DNA of 64,000 bases from an uncultured Lachnospiraceae bacterium (GCA_948794795.1 CAQGLR010000011.1:36077-100076), one strand, 5' to 3'; shown: positions 1-9,983, numbered from the stretch's first letter. Numbers and translations: made by a program. Notes: a model not told the origin generated them from the sequence alone.

Positions 1-962
1 TCCATAGGTACATCTTGTCCAAAAAGTGACAATCCAAACTGTTCAAGCCCTTTCTTGCCTAGCATAAGCCTTCCTGTTATAGTTAGGTTAATTGTTTCTA
101 ACAGTTCATCATCCTGCCTGTAAGCAGATGTAAGTAAATACATAACTAGCCCAGCAACTGGCAGGCTTATTAAAGCAATTTTCCCAAATAATTTTTTTAA
201 CTTAAGACATGTCCTGGTTCTTTTAAAAGTTATTAACTGTACCCCCTCCGCTTCAATTCCTGGTACTGCTGTCTGTTCTCTCTCTTTCTGCCAGCGCATT
301 ATATGGTATATTCCAAAAAATACTACTAATAAAAGTATACATATAGTATCAAGCCTTGCATTACAATAATAATAAATAGCACCTGCAATAATACATGTCC
401 CTGCATAATGGTACCAGCGCAGCTTTTTATAATACAGGTAATAAGCTGTAAGAAGCATAAAAAAGATATGTGCAGCAAAGTCTGTTGTATATGAACATCC
501 AAATGAATATCTAAGACCTTTACCATCTATTGATATATAAGCCAGGTTTTCAATAACTCCAAGAAGTGATGCACAGAATGCCAGCCCTACAATAGTAATA
601 TTCATTAATAAATATATTTGTAATATCTTTCTATAAGAGATATCCTTTGCTGCCACTACTATTAATGTCCATATAAAAGGCCATAAATAACCACTTGACA
701 CCGCTACAAGCAATCCACATGCCAGCATTGCAGCTACTGTTATAAACATTTTAACTGTATAAATATCAAATAGAAAAATCTTTGCTGCCAGCAATATAAT
801 AGAAAGTATAAGGCAGATTTGAAAAGCTGTTTCACTATAAGAAAACATCGTAGTCCTTAATATTTTCCAGAAAATATATAGAATAAACCCTCCAAAAAAC
901 AATACTTCCCCATTATAGGGATTTTTTACCCAATGGTTGTATTTTTCTATTAGCAAATTCAT
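1..962 (-). CDS. Polysaccharide polymerase-like membrane protein, 3' part beyond window
   Basis: An open frame starts with ATG at 962 after a GGGGGA ribosome site and runs without a stop to base 1, giving 320 visible residues. It is highly hydrophobic with many membrane segments (roughly residues 18-35, 45-63, 70-105, 115-140, 160-210). A charged loop follows near residue 240, and another membrane segment lies near residue 275. Position as the last visible gene of an exopolysaccharide operon, downstream of a flippase and PCP genes, fits a Wzy-type polymerase or O-antigen ligase that joins repeat units on the outer face of the membrane. No diagnostic motif was recognised, so the specific role is inferred from topology and context. 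The C-terminus is outside the window. Confidence 0.7.
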   Translation of the reverse strand, partial: MNLLIEKYNHWVKNPYNGEVLFFGGFILYIFWKILRTTMFSYSETAFQICLILSIILLAAKIFLFDIYTVKMFITVAAMLACGLLVAVSSGYLWPFIWTLIVVAAKDISYRKILQIYLLMNITIVGLAFCASLLGVIENLAYISIDGKGLRYSFGCSYTTDFAAHIFFMLLTAYYLYYKKLRWYHYAGTCIIAGAIYYYCNARLDTICILLLVVFFGIYHIMRWQKEREQTAVPGIEAEGVQLITFKRTRTCLKLKKLFGKIALISLPVAGLVMYLLTSAYRQDDELLETINLTITGRLMLGKKGLEQFGLSLFGQDVPM

Positions 963-1011
963 CTTGCCATCCCCCTATAATAATTACAGTTTCATACCGG
1001 TTCTAGTAAAA

Positions 1012-3810
1012 TTATTCTATAACAATACATCCCCACACAGGAATACCAAATTTCTGGCATGTCCTTATCTGGCTGGCAAGCTGTGGATAAGTGTTTTCAC
1101 CAGCTTTTATTACCATTACAGTATATTTCTTCTCAATCATGCTTTCTAATTCAGCAGCATTTTCATTTGATACTTTTCCTGATGCTACTGAAATTTCATT
1201 TTCTTTAAATATTTCTGTTATTTCATCTGCTGTTTTTATAACTACCTCATTTTCGGAAAGAAGGTTTAAGTAAAAGCCTTCTGCCTGGTACTTTTTAGCT
1301 AAAAGTTTAAGTTCTGTAATTCCTATGGCTATACCAGAAGCCCCGTTTTCTTTCTGGCTATAGCATGTAAATACAGGCATATCTGTATGCATAAGTTCCA
1401 TGGATGAACGTATCCTGTCACTAAGCAGGTAACGCAGTGAAAGGACTGCTAATGGGATTACACACCCAGCAATTATACCTAATATAGCATACTTGACAAC
1501 AAGGATATTGCCTGGTGCTGATGCTTCCATTACTTCTGGCTTGTTATTTTCAATATAATCCGATTTTGAACTTTTATTTGATGCCAGCCTGGTGTTATAA
1601 TCTGCCAGTGAAATATTATAGTTCTTAAGTGTATCAAGCTTTCCATTCTGCACATTTGTCACGTCATTGTCTGCCTTTGTATAAAATGTACTCTCTAATT
1701 GCTGTAATGAAAATTCTCCATATACTTTTACTATCTCTGGTACATAGCCATCAAGGCCTTTCTGTACTGTTTCTAATATTTTCTGTCCCTGTTCTTTGTC
1801 ATAATGCATTACCGTTATATTTAATATATTTCCATTAATTGCCCAGGATAAAAGTTCCCTCATATATCCAGCTTCAGAACTTCCAAATTCTGCTTCAAGG
1901 CACTCCTGTACATTACCATATGCAAGGTAATTTACCATTGAATTTAATACACCGCCAACATCTGGAGCACTTGTTACAGCATATTGTGCTGTTGCAATCT
2001 GCAGGTTTACAGCATCTAGCTTCATATATAATGCTTCATCAACATATTTCTGTAAATTCTCTATCTCTCCCACAATAATATCTATATTGCCCTGGCTCTC
2101 TTCTATCTGTTTATCATAAGCTGCCAGCTGTTCATTATATATATCCACTTCCTCCTGCTGCTCATCAGTAAGGTGGTTAATCTGGTTTGCCCTCTGGTAT
2201 CCCATTATGCCGCATATTAGTATGCAGACAGCCAAAAATGGCACTATTATTTTCCAATAATTAATACAGTCATCTGCTATACATCTAAAATAATAATTTT
2301 TTTGTTTCATCTCTTTCCTCATTTCTGTGCTGCCTGTTAAATGGAAAATCTTCTTATTCTTTGTTTTCTTTAAAACAGCACCTGCCTTACATGATATTTC
2401 CATTATAACTGGTTCCTTCTGTAATAACAGCATACCTATATAACTGCCAAAAAAAAGCATTGCAGAAAGTATAAGTACAAATACTACTGGAATGTTTAAA
2501 AACTTTATCCATATAGAAACAATAATGCCAGCAAGACATGCAATTATTAATTTCTTCCAATGGATGCCTTCAAATGGCCTGCCAGCTAATTCTTTTATAT
2601 AATTATACTGTACCAGCAGAACTGTTATTTCTGCTACAAGAGTCCCTGCTGCCGCTCCTGCAGCACCATATAACGGGATAAATATAATATTTAAAACAAG
2701 GTCTGCTGCTGCACCTGCCAGAACTGAATACAAGGTATCTTTTCCTCTTCCCATTGCTACAAGTACCTGTATCCCAATAATATTGGTTAATCCTATTAAT
2801 AACACTGTTGGCATAATTATCTGCATAGGAACCACTGACTTTGCAAATGCAGGTCCTGATACAAGATTTATGCTTTCCTTTGCAAAAATAATAAAATATA
2901 CTGCAACAGGCCATGCTGCGCAGGTCATTATATGGATTGCTTTCCTGCATGTTTCTTTAAATTCTTTCTCCATTCCCTTTTCAAGATAATATGACATACG
3001 TGGAAGAAGCACCATTCCAGCAGCTGTAACCATGTTTACAAGAACCCCTTTAATATTAACAGCAGTGTCATAATAACCTACCTCTTTGGAATCCTTTATT
3101 ATGCCAAGCATAACTGTATCCATATTAGTATAAACCATAGTAGCACAAGAAACTGCAAAAAGCACAAATACTTGTTTTATATGGCGTTTTATATGATAGT
3201 TCCCTAAAGGCTTTATAAAAATATATTTACGTATATGCAGAAAATTTATTATCCCTGGCGCATATGATGCAAAAACAACCAGTATCCCATAATAAATATA
3301 GTCCTGCCTTTCCCTGACCATAATAAATAAAGCTGGTATAGCAATTATCTTAAATACCAGGGAAGTTATTGTAATATATGAATACTGTTCCAGTGCCTGG
3401 TACAGCCACTCTGTACCAATAACCTTCAAGAAAACCATTGTGCTCATTACAAGAAACAGCAGGTTGTCCTTCTGTAATCTTGGAACTACAGATAAAAGCA
3501 CAAAAAAGATACTATAAGAAAATAACATTGTAAGCAGGTTCGTTAATAAAAGTTCATGTACTGTCCTGCTAAGTTCTTCTTTATTATCCCTGGCTTTGGC
3601 ACATGCCTGTATGCCATAAGTTGGTATTCCCATCTGTGCAAGCATTGTAAAATAAGCAAGCACTGATGTTGCAAATGAAACCTTTCCAATTCCTTCTGGA
3701 AACAGTATTCTTGATGCATATGGAAAGGCTATAACTGGAAAAATTAATGAAGATACTTTTAATAATCCATTCAGAAGCATATTATATGCCAGTGGTTTTT
3801 CTCCTGCCAT
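1012..3810 (-). CDS. Wzx-type flippase fused to a Wzz-like copolymerase module
   Basis: This 932-residue protein has two parts. Residues 1 to about 490 form an oligosaccharide flippase of the MATE-like/Wzx family with many membrane helices, which would move lipid-linked repeat units across the membrane. Residues from about 500 form a polysaccharide copolymerase (PCP/Wzz-like) module: a membrane helix near 525, a long extracytoplasmic coiled region, a second helix near 765, and a cytoplasmic tail lacking a Walker A motif. The start has an AAAGGTG site. In-frame ATGs at 2322 and 2310, the latter preceded by AGGAAAG, could permit separate translation of a module of about 432 residues, close in size to the 458-residue PCP encoded just upstream. 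The fusion is directly visible; its function is inferred. Confidence 0.85.
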   Translation of the reverse strand: MAGEKPLAYNMLLNGLLKVSSLIFPVIAFPYASRILFPEGIGKVSFATSVLAYFTMLAQMGIPTYGIQACAKARDNKEELSRTVHELLLTNLLTMLFSYSIFFVLLSVVPRLQKDNLLFLVMSTMVFLKVIGTEWLYQALEQYSYITITSLVFKIIAIPALFIMVRERQDYIYYGILVVFASYAPGIINFLHIRKYIFIKPLGNYHIKRHIKQVFVLFAVSCATMVYTNMDTVMLGIIKDSKEVGYYDTAVNIKGVLVNMVTAAGMVLLPRMSYYLEKGMEKEFKETCRKAIHIMTCAAWPVAVYFIIFAKESINLVSGPAFAKSVVPMQIIMPTVLLIGLTNIIGIQVLVAMGRGKDTLYSVLAGAAADLVLNIIFIPLYGAAGAAAGTLVAEITVLLVQYNYIKELAGRPFEGIHWKKLIIACLAGIIVSIWIKFLNIPVVFVLILSAMLFFGSYIGMLLLQKEPVIMEISCKAGAVLKKTKNKKIFHLTGSTEMRKEMKQKNYYFRCIADDCINYWKIIVPFLAVCILICGIMGYQRANQINHLTDEQQEEVDIYNEQLAAYDKQIEESQGNIDIIVGEIENLQKYVDEALYMKLDAVNLQIATAQYAVTSAPDVGGVLNSMVNYLAYGNVQECLEAEFGSSEAGYMRELLSWAINGNILNITVMHYDKEQGQKILETVQKGLDGYVPEIVKVYGEFSLQQLESTFYTKADNDVTNVQNGKLDTLKNYNISLADYNTRLASNKSSKSDYIENNKPEVMEASAPGNILVVKYAILGIIAGCVIPLAVLSLRYLLSDRIRSSMELMHTDMPVFTCYSQKENGASGIAIGITELKLLAKKYQAEGFYLNLLSENEVVIKTADEITEIFKENEISVASGKVSNENAAELESMIEKKYTVMVIKAGENTYPQLASQIRTCQKFGIPVWGCIVIE

Positions 3811-3843
3811 CTGTTACACCTTTCCATTACTGCTTTGTCTTGC

Positions 3844-5220
3844 TTACTGTACACATATAATGCCGCTTACTTCGCTTTCCAGGTCTTTAAGCTGCATAAA
3901 CATATATTCGAGTTCTTTTAATGTACCTTTTCCTAATTCTTCAATAACAAGAATATTATTCTTGCCACATAATTCAGTGTATTTTGTATCACCTTCAGAT
4001 AATGTTATTTTATTACACTGTATACCGCCCTTTTCTATTGAATCAATTACATGCTTCATCTGCACTTCACCAGAATCTGTTGCACAGTCATCTATTATTG
4101 TAAGTTCAGTAAACCCTTTCTTTTTACAATATACACTTACCTTGGCAACAATAATATCTAACTGGCTTGGCTTGTCTGTTCCAATATCACCAAGAATTAA
4201 ACGTGCAGTATTATTTTTATTCCTGCCATATGTTCCAAATACCCTTGCCAGTTCCCTGTTTGTAATCTGTCTTTGTACAAAAATCTTGCCGTTAGACATT
4301 GTAAGCAATACTATAACAACTACAGCAATAAAGCCGCCAAATAAAATACCAATAGCTACATATTTTAAGCTAATGCCTTCTTCTTTCTTTTCTTTTCCTA
4401 TTTTCTCTGGATTGACAAGCTCATCATATAAAGCAATCTGGTCTTCATCCAATGTATTGTACAATGTCTGGTATTCATTATATAAAGCTATAATCTGGCT
4501 GTCATATGAGCTCTTTGTAGATGATACGCCCCCATCTGTTGTATGGTATGCTTTTGATAAAGTCTGTTCTACTGAATGGTTATTGTACTTTTTCTGTACT
4601 TCCTTCACATAGAGTTCTACATTTTTGGAAAATAATGACTGGAGCTCTAAACATTGTTCTTCTGTTTCACCTACTATCCTTACAGATATAAGCCTGTTTA
4701 AATCATTACCCTGTTCATAGTTCTTTTCACTGTCGTCATTTATATTTGTCCTGCCGCCATTAGACATATATCCGATTAATTCACTAATATATTTAACTTC
4801 GAGTTTACCAGAATATTGTTCTGCAATTTTATTGTATAATTCACCATCAAACATATATGACATATACATCTGCCTGATATATTTATTATCAGGGTTCTTG
4901 TTAAACATAAAATCAATTCTTGTTGCATATACATCATTAGGGTTCATTGACATATAAATTGATTCTTCTGCATACTCTGCTTTTTCATCAATCCTGTCCT
5001 GTACAGAAACTAAGTTATGGACTTTAGTAATTTCTGCTGGTTCTAACTCTTCATATAATTCTTCTATTGGCACTTCTTTATTAGCCACATTGTTCCTGTA
5101 TACACTGAATGCACCAAATAAAACAGCGGATATAATGCAGACAAGTGCAATTATATGCCATTTTCTCAACACTTCCCATATCAGTACCCTTAAATCAATT
5201 ATAACTTCATCGTTTTCCAT
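3844..5220 (-). CDS. Wzz-like polysaccharide copolymerase with degenerate kinase-like tail
   Basis: This 458-residue protein has the layout of a chain-length determinant: an N-terminal cytoplasmic stretch, a membrane helix at about 18-40, an extracytoplasmic region of about 240 residues, and a second helix near 288-309. A cytoplasmic tail of about 150 residues resembles the Rossmann-like fold of CpsD/BY-kinases but has no P-loop (no GxxxxGKS/T) and no tyrosine cluster. It would set polymer length together with the polymerase, probably without kinase activity. The ATG follows a GGAGAG site, and 33 bases separate it from the flippase-PCP fusion gene downstream. The tail of the fusion protein is similar in size and ending, suggesting paralogy. 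Confidence 0.8.
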   Translation of the reverse strand: MENDEVIIDLRVLIWEVLRKWHIIALVCIISAVLFGAFSVYRNNVANKEVPIEELYEELEPAEITKVHNLVSVQDRIDEKAEYAEESIYMSMNPNDVYATRIDFMFNKNPDNKYIRQMYMSYMFDGELYNKIAEQYSGKLEVKYISELIGYMSNGGRTNINDDSEKNYEQGNDLNRLISVRIVGETEEQCLELQSLFSKNVELYVKEVQKKYNNHSVEQTLSKAYHTTDGGVSSTKSSYDSQIIALYNEYQTLYNTLDEDQIALYDELVNPEKIGKEKKEEGISLKYVAIGILFGGFIAVVVIVLLTMSNGKIFVQRQITNRELARVFGTYGRNKNNTARLILGDIGTDKPSQLDIIVAKVSVYCKKKGFTELTIIDDCATDSGEVQMKHVIDSIEKGGIQCNKITLSEGDTKYTELCGKNNILVIEELGKGTLKELEYMFMQLKDLESEVSGIICVQ

Positions 5221-5252
5221 TGTTACTCTCCTATCCTGAATTTAATTAGTAA

Positions 5253-6665
5253 TTACTCTGCACCTCTTCCAAAAAGCACAACCCAGACTGTCTTTAATAT
5301 AATCTTAAAATCAAGCCTTAAGTTCCAGTTATCAATATACTCACAGTCTAACCTGACTATTTCGTCAAAATCGGTTATACTGCTTCTGCCACTTACCTGC
5401 CAGAGACCTGTTAAACCAGGTTTTATGCTTACCCTTCTTCTGTGGTATGAATTATACATTTCAAACTCTGACTCTGTTGGAGGACGTGTGCCTACCAGGC
5501 TCATATCACCTTTTATTATATTTATTGCCTGTGGAAGCTCGTCTATACTTAGCTTTCTTATAAGCTTGCCTACAGGAAATATTCTTGGGTCATCTTTTAT
5601 CTTAAACATAAAATCGCTGTCCATTTCATTTTCCTTCATAAGGCTTGCTTTTCTCTCTTCTGCATCCATATACATGGACCTGAATTTATATATTTCAAAC
5701 CTCCTGCCATTCCTGCCTATACGTGTCTGTTTAAACAGTACAGGACCAGGTGACTGTATAGCTATCCCAATAGCTACAAATGGAAGAGCAATACACATAC
5801 ACAGGAATAAAACAATACCACCACATATATCCATAATACGTTTTATTACTACATCACGTATCTCATATTCATAGTTTGAATATGTAAGTACACCATATTT
5901 TCCTATTGTTGTAAACTGCTTTTTACCAAAATCATATTCATATTCCCGCAAGTTGAGATGTATCTTTATTCCCATTGCATCAAGCCATCCCATTATCTGC
6001 CCTGTGATTTCACTTGCACTATATGGTATATGTATAAATGCCCCGTCAACAGGAATATTTTTAAGTACATCTTCCATATTATCTATATTGGCTATAACAG
6101 GAACTCCGTTTATATTCCCGCCTGACATGTCTTTGTCAGCCAGCGCAATATATTCTACACTTAAATAAGTAATTTTCTTAAGCTCATCCAGGATATTAGC
6201 CGCATGCCTGCTATCTGTTATTAAGACTATTTTCTCTGCATATGTAGTCATATATTTTCTCTGGAGTACCTTTTTCAATAACAGGTGTTCTATATATGTA
6301 CCTACTACTGAGATTACAAAGAAATAACCAAGCTGCAGCCTTGAGAAATCCCCTCCTAGCTTCATAATATAAAAGTATGCCATTACACATAAAGATACTA
6401 TTATATATTGCTTTAATACAAGAAATGCTTCCCTTGCCTTATCCCTTGTCAGGAAATCAATGTTTGTCCTGAAAAAAAGCTGTACTGCAATATACGCAAG
6501 TATAACAAACCATAATAACACTACATAATCAGCACTTGATATTATATGTTCTGCCCTTGGTGTATTAAACCTAAGTATATTCGCAATGGAATATGCAACC
6601 AGCATAACCCCTATATCAAGCAATATCGCAATATAACCAGCCAAAGTCCTTATCTTCTGATTCAT
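5253..6665 (-). CDS. Exopolysaccharide priming sugar-phosphate transferase
   Basis: This 470-residue polyprenyl glycosylphosphotransferase transfers a sugar-1-phosphate from a UDP-sugar to undecaprenyl phosphate, the first committed step of repeat-unit assembly. The N-terminal half has about four membrane helices and a CoA-binding-like soluble region. The C-terminal bacterial sugar transferase domain (about 270-470) begins with a membrane helix and carries the hallmark motifs KFRSM, a DELPQ stretch, SLVGTRPP and KPGLTGLWQVSGR. Length and domain order match the WbaP/CpsE-type family. It sits between the GT2 gene and the PCP gene in one minus-strand run. The sugar specificity cannot be read from the sequence. 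Confidence 0.93.
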   Translation of the reverse strand: MNQKIRTLAGYIAILLDIGVMLVAYSIANILRFNTPRAEHIISSADYVVLLWFVILAYIAVQLFFRTNIDFLTRDKAREAFLVLKQYIIVSLCVMAYFYIMKLGGDFSRLQLGYFFVISVVGTYIEHLLLKKVLQRKYMTTYAEKIVLITDSRHAANILDELKKITYLSVEYIALADKDMSGGNINGVPVIANIDNMEDVLKNIPVDGAFIHIPYSASEITGQIMGWLDAMGIKIHLNLREYEYDFGKKQFTTIGKYGVLTYSNYEYEIRDVVIKRIMDICGGIVLFLCMCIALPFVAIGIAIQSPGPVLFKQTRIGRNGRRFEIYKFRSMYMDAEERKASLMKENEMDSDFMFKIKDDPRIFPVGKLIRKLSIDELPQAINIIKGDMSLVGTRPPTESEFEMYNSYHRRRVSIKPGLTGLWQVSGRSSITDFDEIVRLDCEYIDNWNLRLDFKIILKTVWVVLFGRGAE

Positions 6666-6756
6666 CCTTTTTACCCTTTCATCCCACTATCTTCAATATT
6701 ATAGCACACTTATCAATAATTACAATTGTTTAATTCTGGATTGTTTATTAAGAATT

Positions 6757-7755
6757 TCATAAGCCTGCTTTCTTCCTTAACACCATTGAAGCAATTCCAT
6801 ACAGCATATAATTACTGCTGCGCAGCATAAAAACAGCCTTGTTTGTCATTTTAAAGTAAACTTCTGGATATTTCTTCCTAATAATACTTTCTATTCTGGT
6901 AATTTTCTTTTTGTTTTCTTTACTAGCCGGATAACTTAAATATATCTTTATCTGGCTTGTCACAAGTTTAGCGATTGCACTTTCAAGATATTCTTTCTTA
7001 GGTTTACTTAATATGCTTTTATTCTTATTATATAATTGTACTATCCTGATTAACACCTTTTCATGGTTATGGCAGTTCTTTTGCATATTTAATAAATCCA
7101 TGCTTTGTGTTGACAGTCCCAGGCGGTACATATAAACTGGCTTTGGCAGAAAAGCAATAGTTTTAATATAAGGAACTGGAAATAAAACATATTCTGCATC
7201 TACATAAAAACAATGCGTATCCAGTTTTATTTTATTCTTCTGGAGTATTTCTGTTTTGATAGCCATAGCATGCATATTTATATATACATCACTGCACACA
7301 TTGTCAAATTTGTATTTCTTCCTATATTTAAGCCCTTTAAATGTATTTTTAATCTCTTTTGTTTTCTTATATGTCTTATCATCAATCCACCAGTAATCAG
7401 TAGATATAACATCTGCATCTGTAACCTTTATAAAGTCTATAAGTTCTCTTAATGCACCAGTATCTACCCAGTCATCTCCATCAACTGTCTTAAAATATCT
7501 TCCTTTTGCTTCTGATATGCCACAGTTTACAGCAGACCCATGTCCACCATTCTTTTTATTTACCAGCCTGAATATCCCTGGATACTTTTCTTCATATCTG
7601 GCAGATATGCATGCTGTATTATCCGTTGAACCATCATTTATTATTAATACTTCAATACTATTTATAAATGCTTCATTAATAAATGAAACCAGACATTCGT
7701 CTATATATTTCTCTACATTATATGCTGCAACTGAAATTGTAAGCAGTTTTTCCAT
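6757..7755 (-). CDS. Family 2 glycosyltransferase
   Basis: This 332-residue GT2 enzyme has a GT-A fold beginning with LTISVAAYNVEKY, followed by a VLIINDGSTDNT nucleotide-binding stretch and the VDGDDW metal-binding motif (DxD type). It should add one sugar to the lipid-linked repeat unit at the cytoplasmic face. The C-terminal part is basic and lacks clear membrane helices. The ATG follows an AAGGGGAA ribosome site. It is preceded by 13 bases after the GT4 gene and followed by a 91-base gap before the priming transferase, in the same operon. Donor and acceptor are unknown. Confidence 0.9.
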   Translation of the reverse strand: MEKLLTISVAAYNVEKYIDECLVSFINEAFINSIEVLIINDGSTDNTACISARYEEKYPGIFRLVNKKNGGHGSAVNCGISEAKGRYFKTVDGDDWVDTGALRELIDFIKVTDADVISTDYWWIDDKTYKKTKEIKNTFKGLKYRKKYKFDNVCSDVYINMHAMAIKTEILQKNKIKLDTHCFYVDAEYVLFPVPYIKTIAFLPKPVYMYRLGLSTQSMDLLNMQKNCHNHEKVLIRIVQLYNKNKSILSKPKKEYLESAIAKLVTSQIKIYLSYPASKENKKKITRIESIIRKKYPEVYFKMTNKAVFMLRSSNYMLYGIASMVLRKKAGL

Positions 7756-7768
7756 TTATAAATTCCCC

Positions 7769-8953
7769 TTAAATTTTATTGCTGTTTATATAACTATCTA
7801 TACTTATATATATCTCTTTCATTCTTTTCTCTACAATATCTTTTGAAAACTTTTTAACCCTTTCCTGGTTCCACTTTCCCATGTGTTTTCTTATTATATA
7901 GCTCTTCTCTTCTTTATCTGTAAAAAGCTTCCTGGCTTTTACTGCAAAATCTACTGGTTCAAAACTTTTTACCAGATATCCGCCTTCCATATCTTTTACA
8001 AGGTCAGTCACACCACGTATCCTGCCTGCAATTATTGGAAGCCCTGCTGACATTGCTTCCATAACTACTACAGGAAGCCCTTCCCTGAATGAAGGCAGCA
8101 CAAAACAGTCTGATGCATGCAGCATAGCAGGGACATCTTCTATATATCCTGCCAGAAACACCTTTTCTTCTAAATGCAGTTCTTTTATTTTATTATACAG
8201 TGATATTCTTTCTTCACCAGTCCCCCCTATAATGCAAATAATATCCATATCTTTTAAATACGCCATCATATCTATTAACAGCTGGTGGTTTTTTCTTTTA
8301 GATAACTCTCCTATGCTAACCATCACTTTTGTTTCTGGGTTTATCTTTTTTCCTATAATCTTTTGTATATACTCTTGCTTTCTATCATGCATAATGATGT
8401 TTTTGGAAATACTTACACCAACACCTGGTACATATTCTGTCTTTCCTCTTACTTTAAACTTCTGTGCCCTTTTAAAATCTTCATGGTTTATTAATATAAG
8501 CCTGTCTGTATATCTTGCAAGAAATCTTTCAACTGGATAATATATCCAGTCTTTTAATGGAGCACCTGTGCAGAAATGGAATCCATGTGCAGTATAAAGT
8601 ACAGGAACATCCCGTCCACTAGATTTTCTGGTTTTCTGGGCAGCAAGTCTTGCTATAACCCCGCTCATTGGCATATGGCAGTGTATTAAATCAAATTCTT
8701 CTGTCAGCATTAATTGTTTTAACTGTATATAAGCTTTTATTACATTTTTTGAAAATGGGGAACGCACAAAATCAACCTGGTGTGTAATAATCCCTGTATT
8801 ATCAAGCCTGCTGTTATCTTTGCCATAAACTACATTATTTAAATTTGTAGCATAATGTATTTCATATCCCATTTCTTGTAATATCTTTACATTATTCATT
8901 TCATGTTGTGGAATAAACCCGCTGACTCTTGTTACAAGTAATGCCTTTTTCAA
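7769..8953 (-). CDS. Family 4 glycosyltransferase, first gene of the EPS operon
   Basis: This 394-residue GT4/GT1-superfamily enzyme has a GT-B fold with an N-terminal acceptor domain (LLVTRVSGFIPQHE), a SIGELSKRKNHQLLI donor-domain entry, and the C-terminal PSFREGLPVVVMEAMSAGLPI motif that binds the nucleotide sugar. It is soluble and presumably membrane-peripheral, extending the repeat unit. The start is a TTG at 8953, eight bases after a perfect GGAGG; no ATG nearby has a ribosome site. It is the promoter-proximal gene of the exopolysaccharide cluster, with a good sigma-A promoter at 9018-9046. Confidence 0.9.
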   Translation of the reverse strand: MKKALLVTRVSGFIPQHEMNNVKILQEMGYEIHYATNLNNVVYGKDNSRLDNTGIITHQVDFVRSPFSKNVIKAYIQLKQLMLTEEFDLIHCHMPMSGVIARLAAQKTRKSSGRDVPVLYTAHGFHFCTGAPLKDWIYYPVERFLARYTDRLILINHEDFKRAQKFKVRGKTEYVPGVGVSISKNIIMHDRKQEYIQKIIGKKINPETKVMVSIGELSKRKNHQLLIDMMAYLKDMDIICIIGGTGEERISLYNKIKELHLEEKVFLAGYIEDVPAMLHASDCFVLPSFREGLPVVVMEAMSAGLPIIAGRIRGVTDLVKDMEGGYLVKSFEPVDFAVKARKLFTDKEEKSYIIRKHMGKWNQERVKKFSKDIVEKRMKEIYISIDSYINSNKI

Positions 8954-9017
8954 ATATCCCGCCTCCAGTAATGTTTTATTGCTGTTTTAAATCCGCCCTT
9001 CATGCTGGCATGGGTTA

Positions 9018-9046
9018 AGTATAACATGACAACAATATCATATCAA
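9018..9046 (-). promoter_or_regulatory. Sigma-A promoter of the exopolysaccharide operon
   Basis: On the minus strand a -35 box TTGATA (9041-9046) and a -10 box TATACT (9018-9023) are separated by exactly 17 bases. The expected transcript start near 9011 leaves a leader of about 58 bases to the TTG start at 8953. The terminator of the upstream XRE gene lies just before it, so this is the natural entry point for the cluster. Confidence 0.65.
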
Positions 9047-9144
9047 GCAGATAACACTATAAAAAACTGGCTGCCAGGAAATCTGCTATCCATACAAGCA
9101 ATTTTAAAGTGGTATTAATATACATATAAATTTCTAAAATTATA

Positions 9145-9190
9145 TAAAATAAAACAGACATCCTATAGAAAACTTCCTGGATGTCTGCAT
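9145..9190 (-). terminator. Rho-independent terminator after the XRE gene
   Basis: On the minus strand the arms CAGACATCC and GGATGTCTG form a nine-pair stem (9155-9163 with 9179-9187) followed by TTTTATTTT. It separates the regulator gene from the polysaccharide operon. Confidence 0.75.
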
Positions 9191-9211
9191 ATTCTACACA
9201 ATAATAATTTT

Positions 9212-9949
9212 TTATAATGGTAAATTATTGTTTTGCATTTCAATATTATATTCTTTTTCCTGGTTTGTTACTACAAGGTCAAATACTTGCATAATGCTTT
9301 TCTGTTTCTCTGGACTTTGCATAGCAAAAAGGGTATCAAAAAATTTATTTGCTGTAATTTTATTATTTATAAGAAATTCCATATCATAACCATATTTGTT
9401 GCTTATTTTTAATGGTATCCTTATATCATGTGCATATCCGCTTTTCATTATAGAATTCCATTTATATCTTGAAATACCAAGTTCTTTTATCATCTTCTTT
9501 TCACTGGTCCTTTTACGGTTTTTCTCATATTCCAGAACATATTTTATTGCTGATGGCGCTTCTGCTGGTATCTTTTCAAGCAGCCCGTCCATAAATATTT
9601 TATAATATGGATTGTTATAGTATTCTTTGTTATCATCTTGTAAAAACATACATGCTAATACTTTTAATGCTACTTTTATATATGGCTGGGGGTATCCATT
9701 AATTTTTTCAAAAAATACACTTGTACAGGAAGGATTCTTCCCAAAAAGAATATAATCAATAGAAGTATTATAATAAGAGCATGCCTTAATTAATACTTCT
9801 GTTGATATACGTGTATTGCCATTTTCAATACGTCCATACTGGCTAGGTGCAATATTAAATTCTAATGCTGTATCAGTTTTGTCAATACCTTTGCTTTCAC
9901 GAAGCTTTCTTAATCTGGCACCAATTTTTAAATTATTAATACGCCGCAT
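9212..9949 (-). CDS. XRE-family helix-turn-helix regulator
   Basis: This 245-residue protein has an N-terminal Cro/C1-type HTH at about residues 8-62 (IGARLRKLRESKGI, then SQYGRIENGNTRIS, then YYNTSIDYILFG). A helical domain of about 170 residues, not recognised, could be a ligand or oligomerisation domain. ATG at 9949 is chosen because GGGGGA lies five bases upstream. A perfect inverted repeat sits 35 bases before the start and may be its own operator. It lies between proB and the polysaccharide operon on the same strand but is closed off by a terminator. Regulation of the EPS promoter at 9018 is possible but not shown. Confidence 0.85.
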   Translation of the reverse strand: MRRINNLKIGARLRKLRESKGIDKTDTALEFNIAPSQYGRIENGNTRISTEVLIKACSYYNTSIDYILFGKNPSCTSVFFEKINGYPQPYIKVALKVLACMFLQDDNKEYYNNPYYKIFMDGLLEKIPAEAPSAIKYVLEYEKNRKRTSEKKMIKELGISRYKWNSIMKSGYAHDIRIPLKISNKYGYDMEFLINNKITANKFFDTLFAMQSPEKQKSIMQVFDLVVTNQEKEYNIEMQNNNLPL

Positions 9950-9983
9950 AGAAATCCCCCACATATGTTCTTTACATTAGTGT

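Noticed and set aside
3860..4612. 250-codon open frame on the plus strand opposite the PCP gene
   Set aside because: Low-complexity antisense reading without a ribosome site; the minus-strand PCP gene explains the region.
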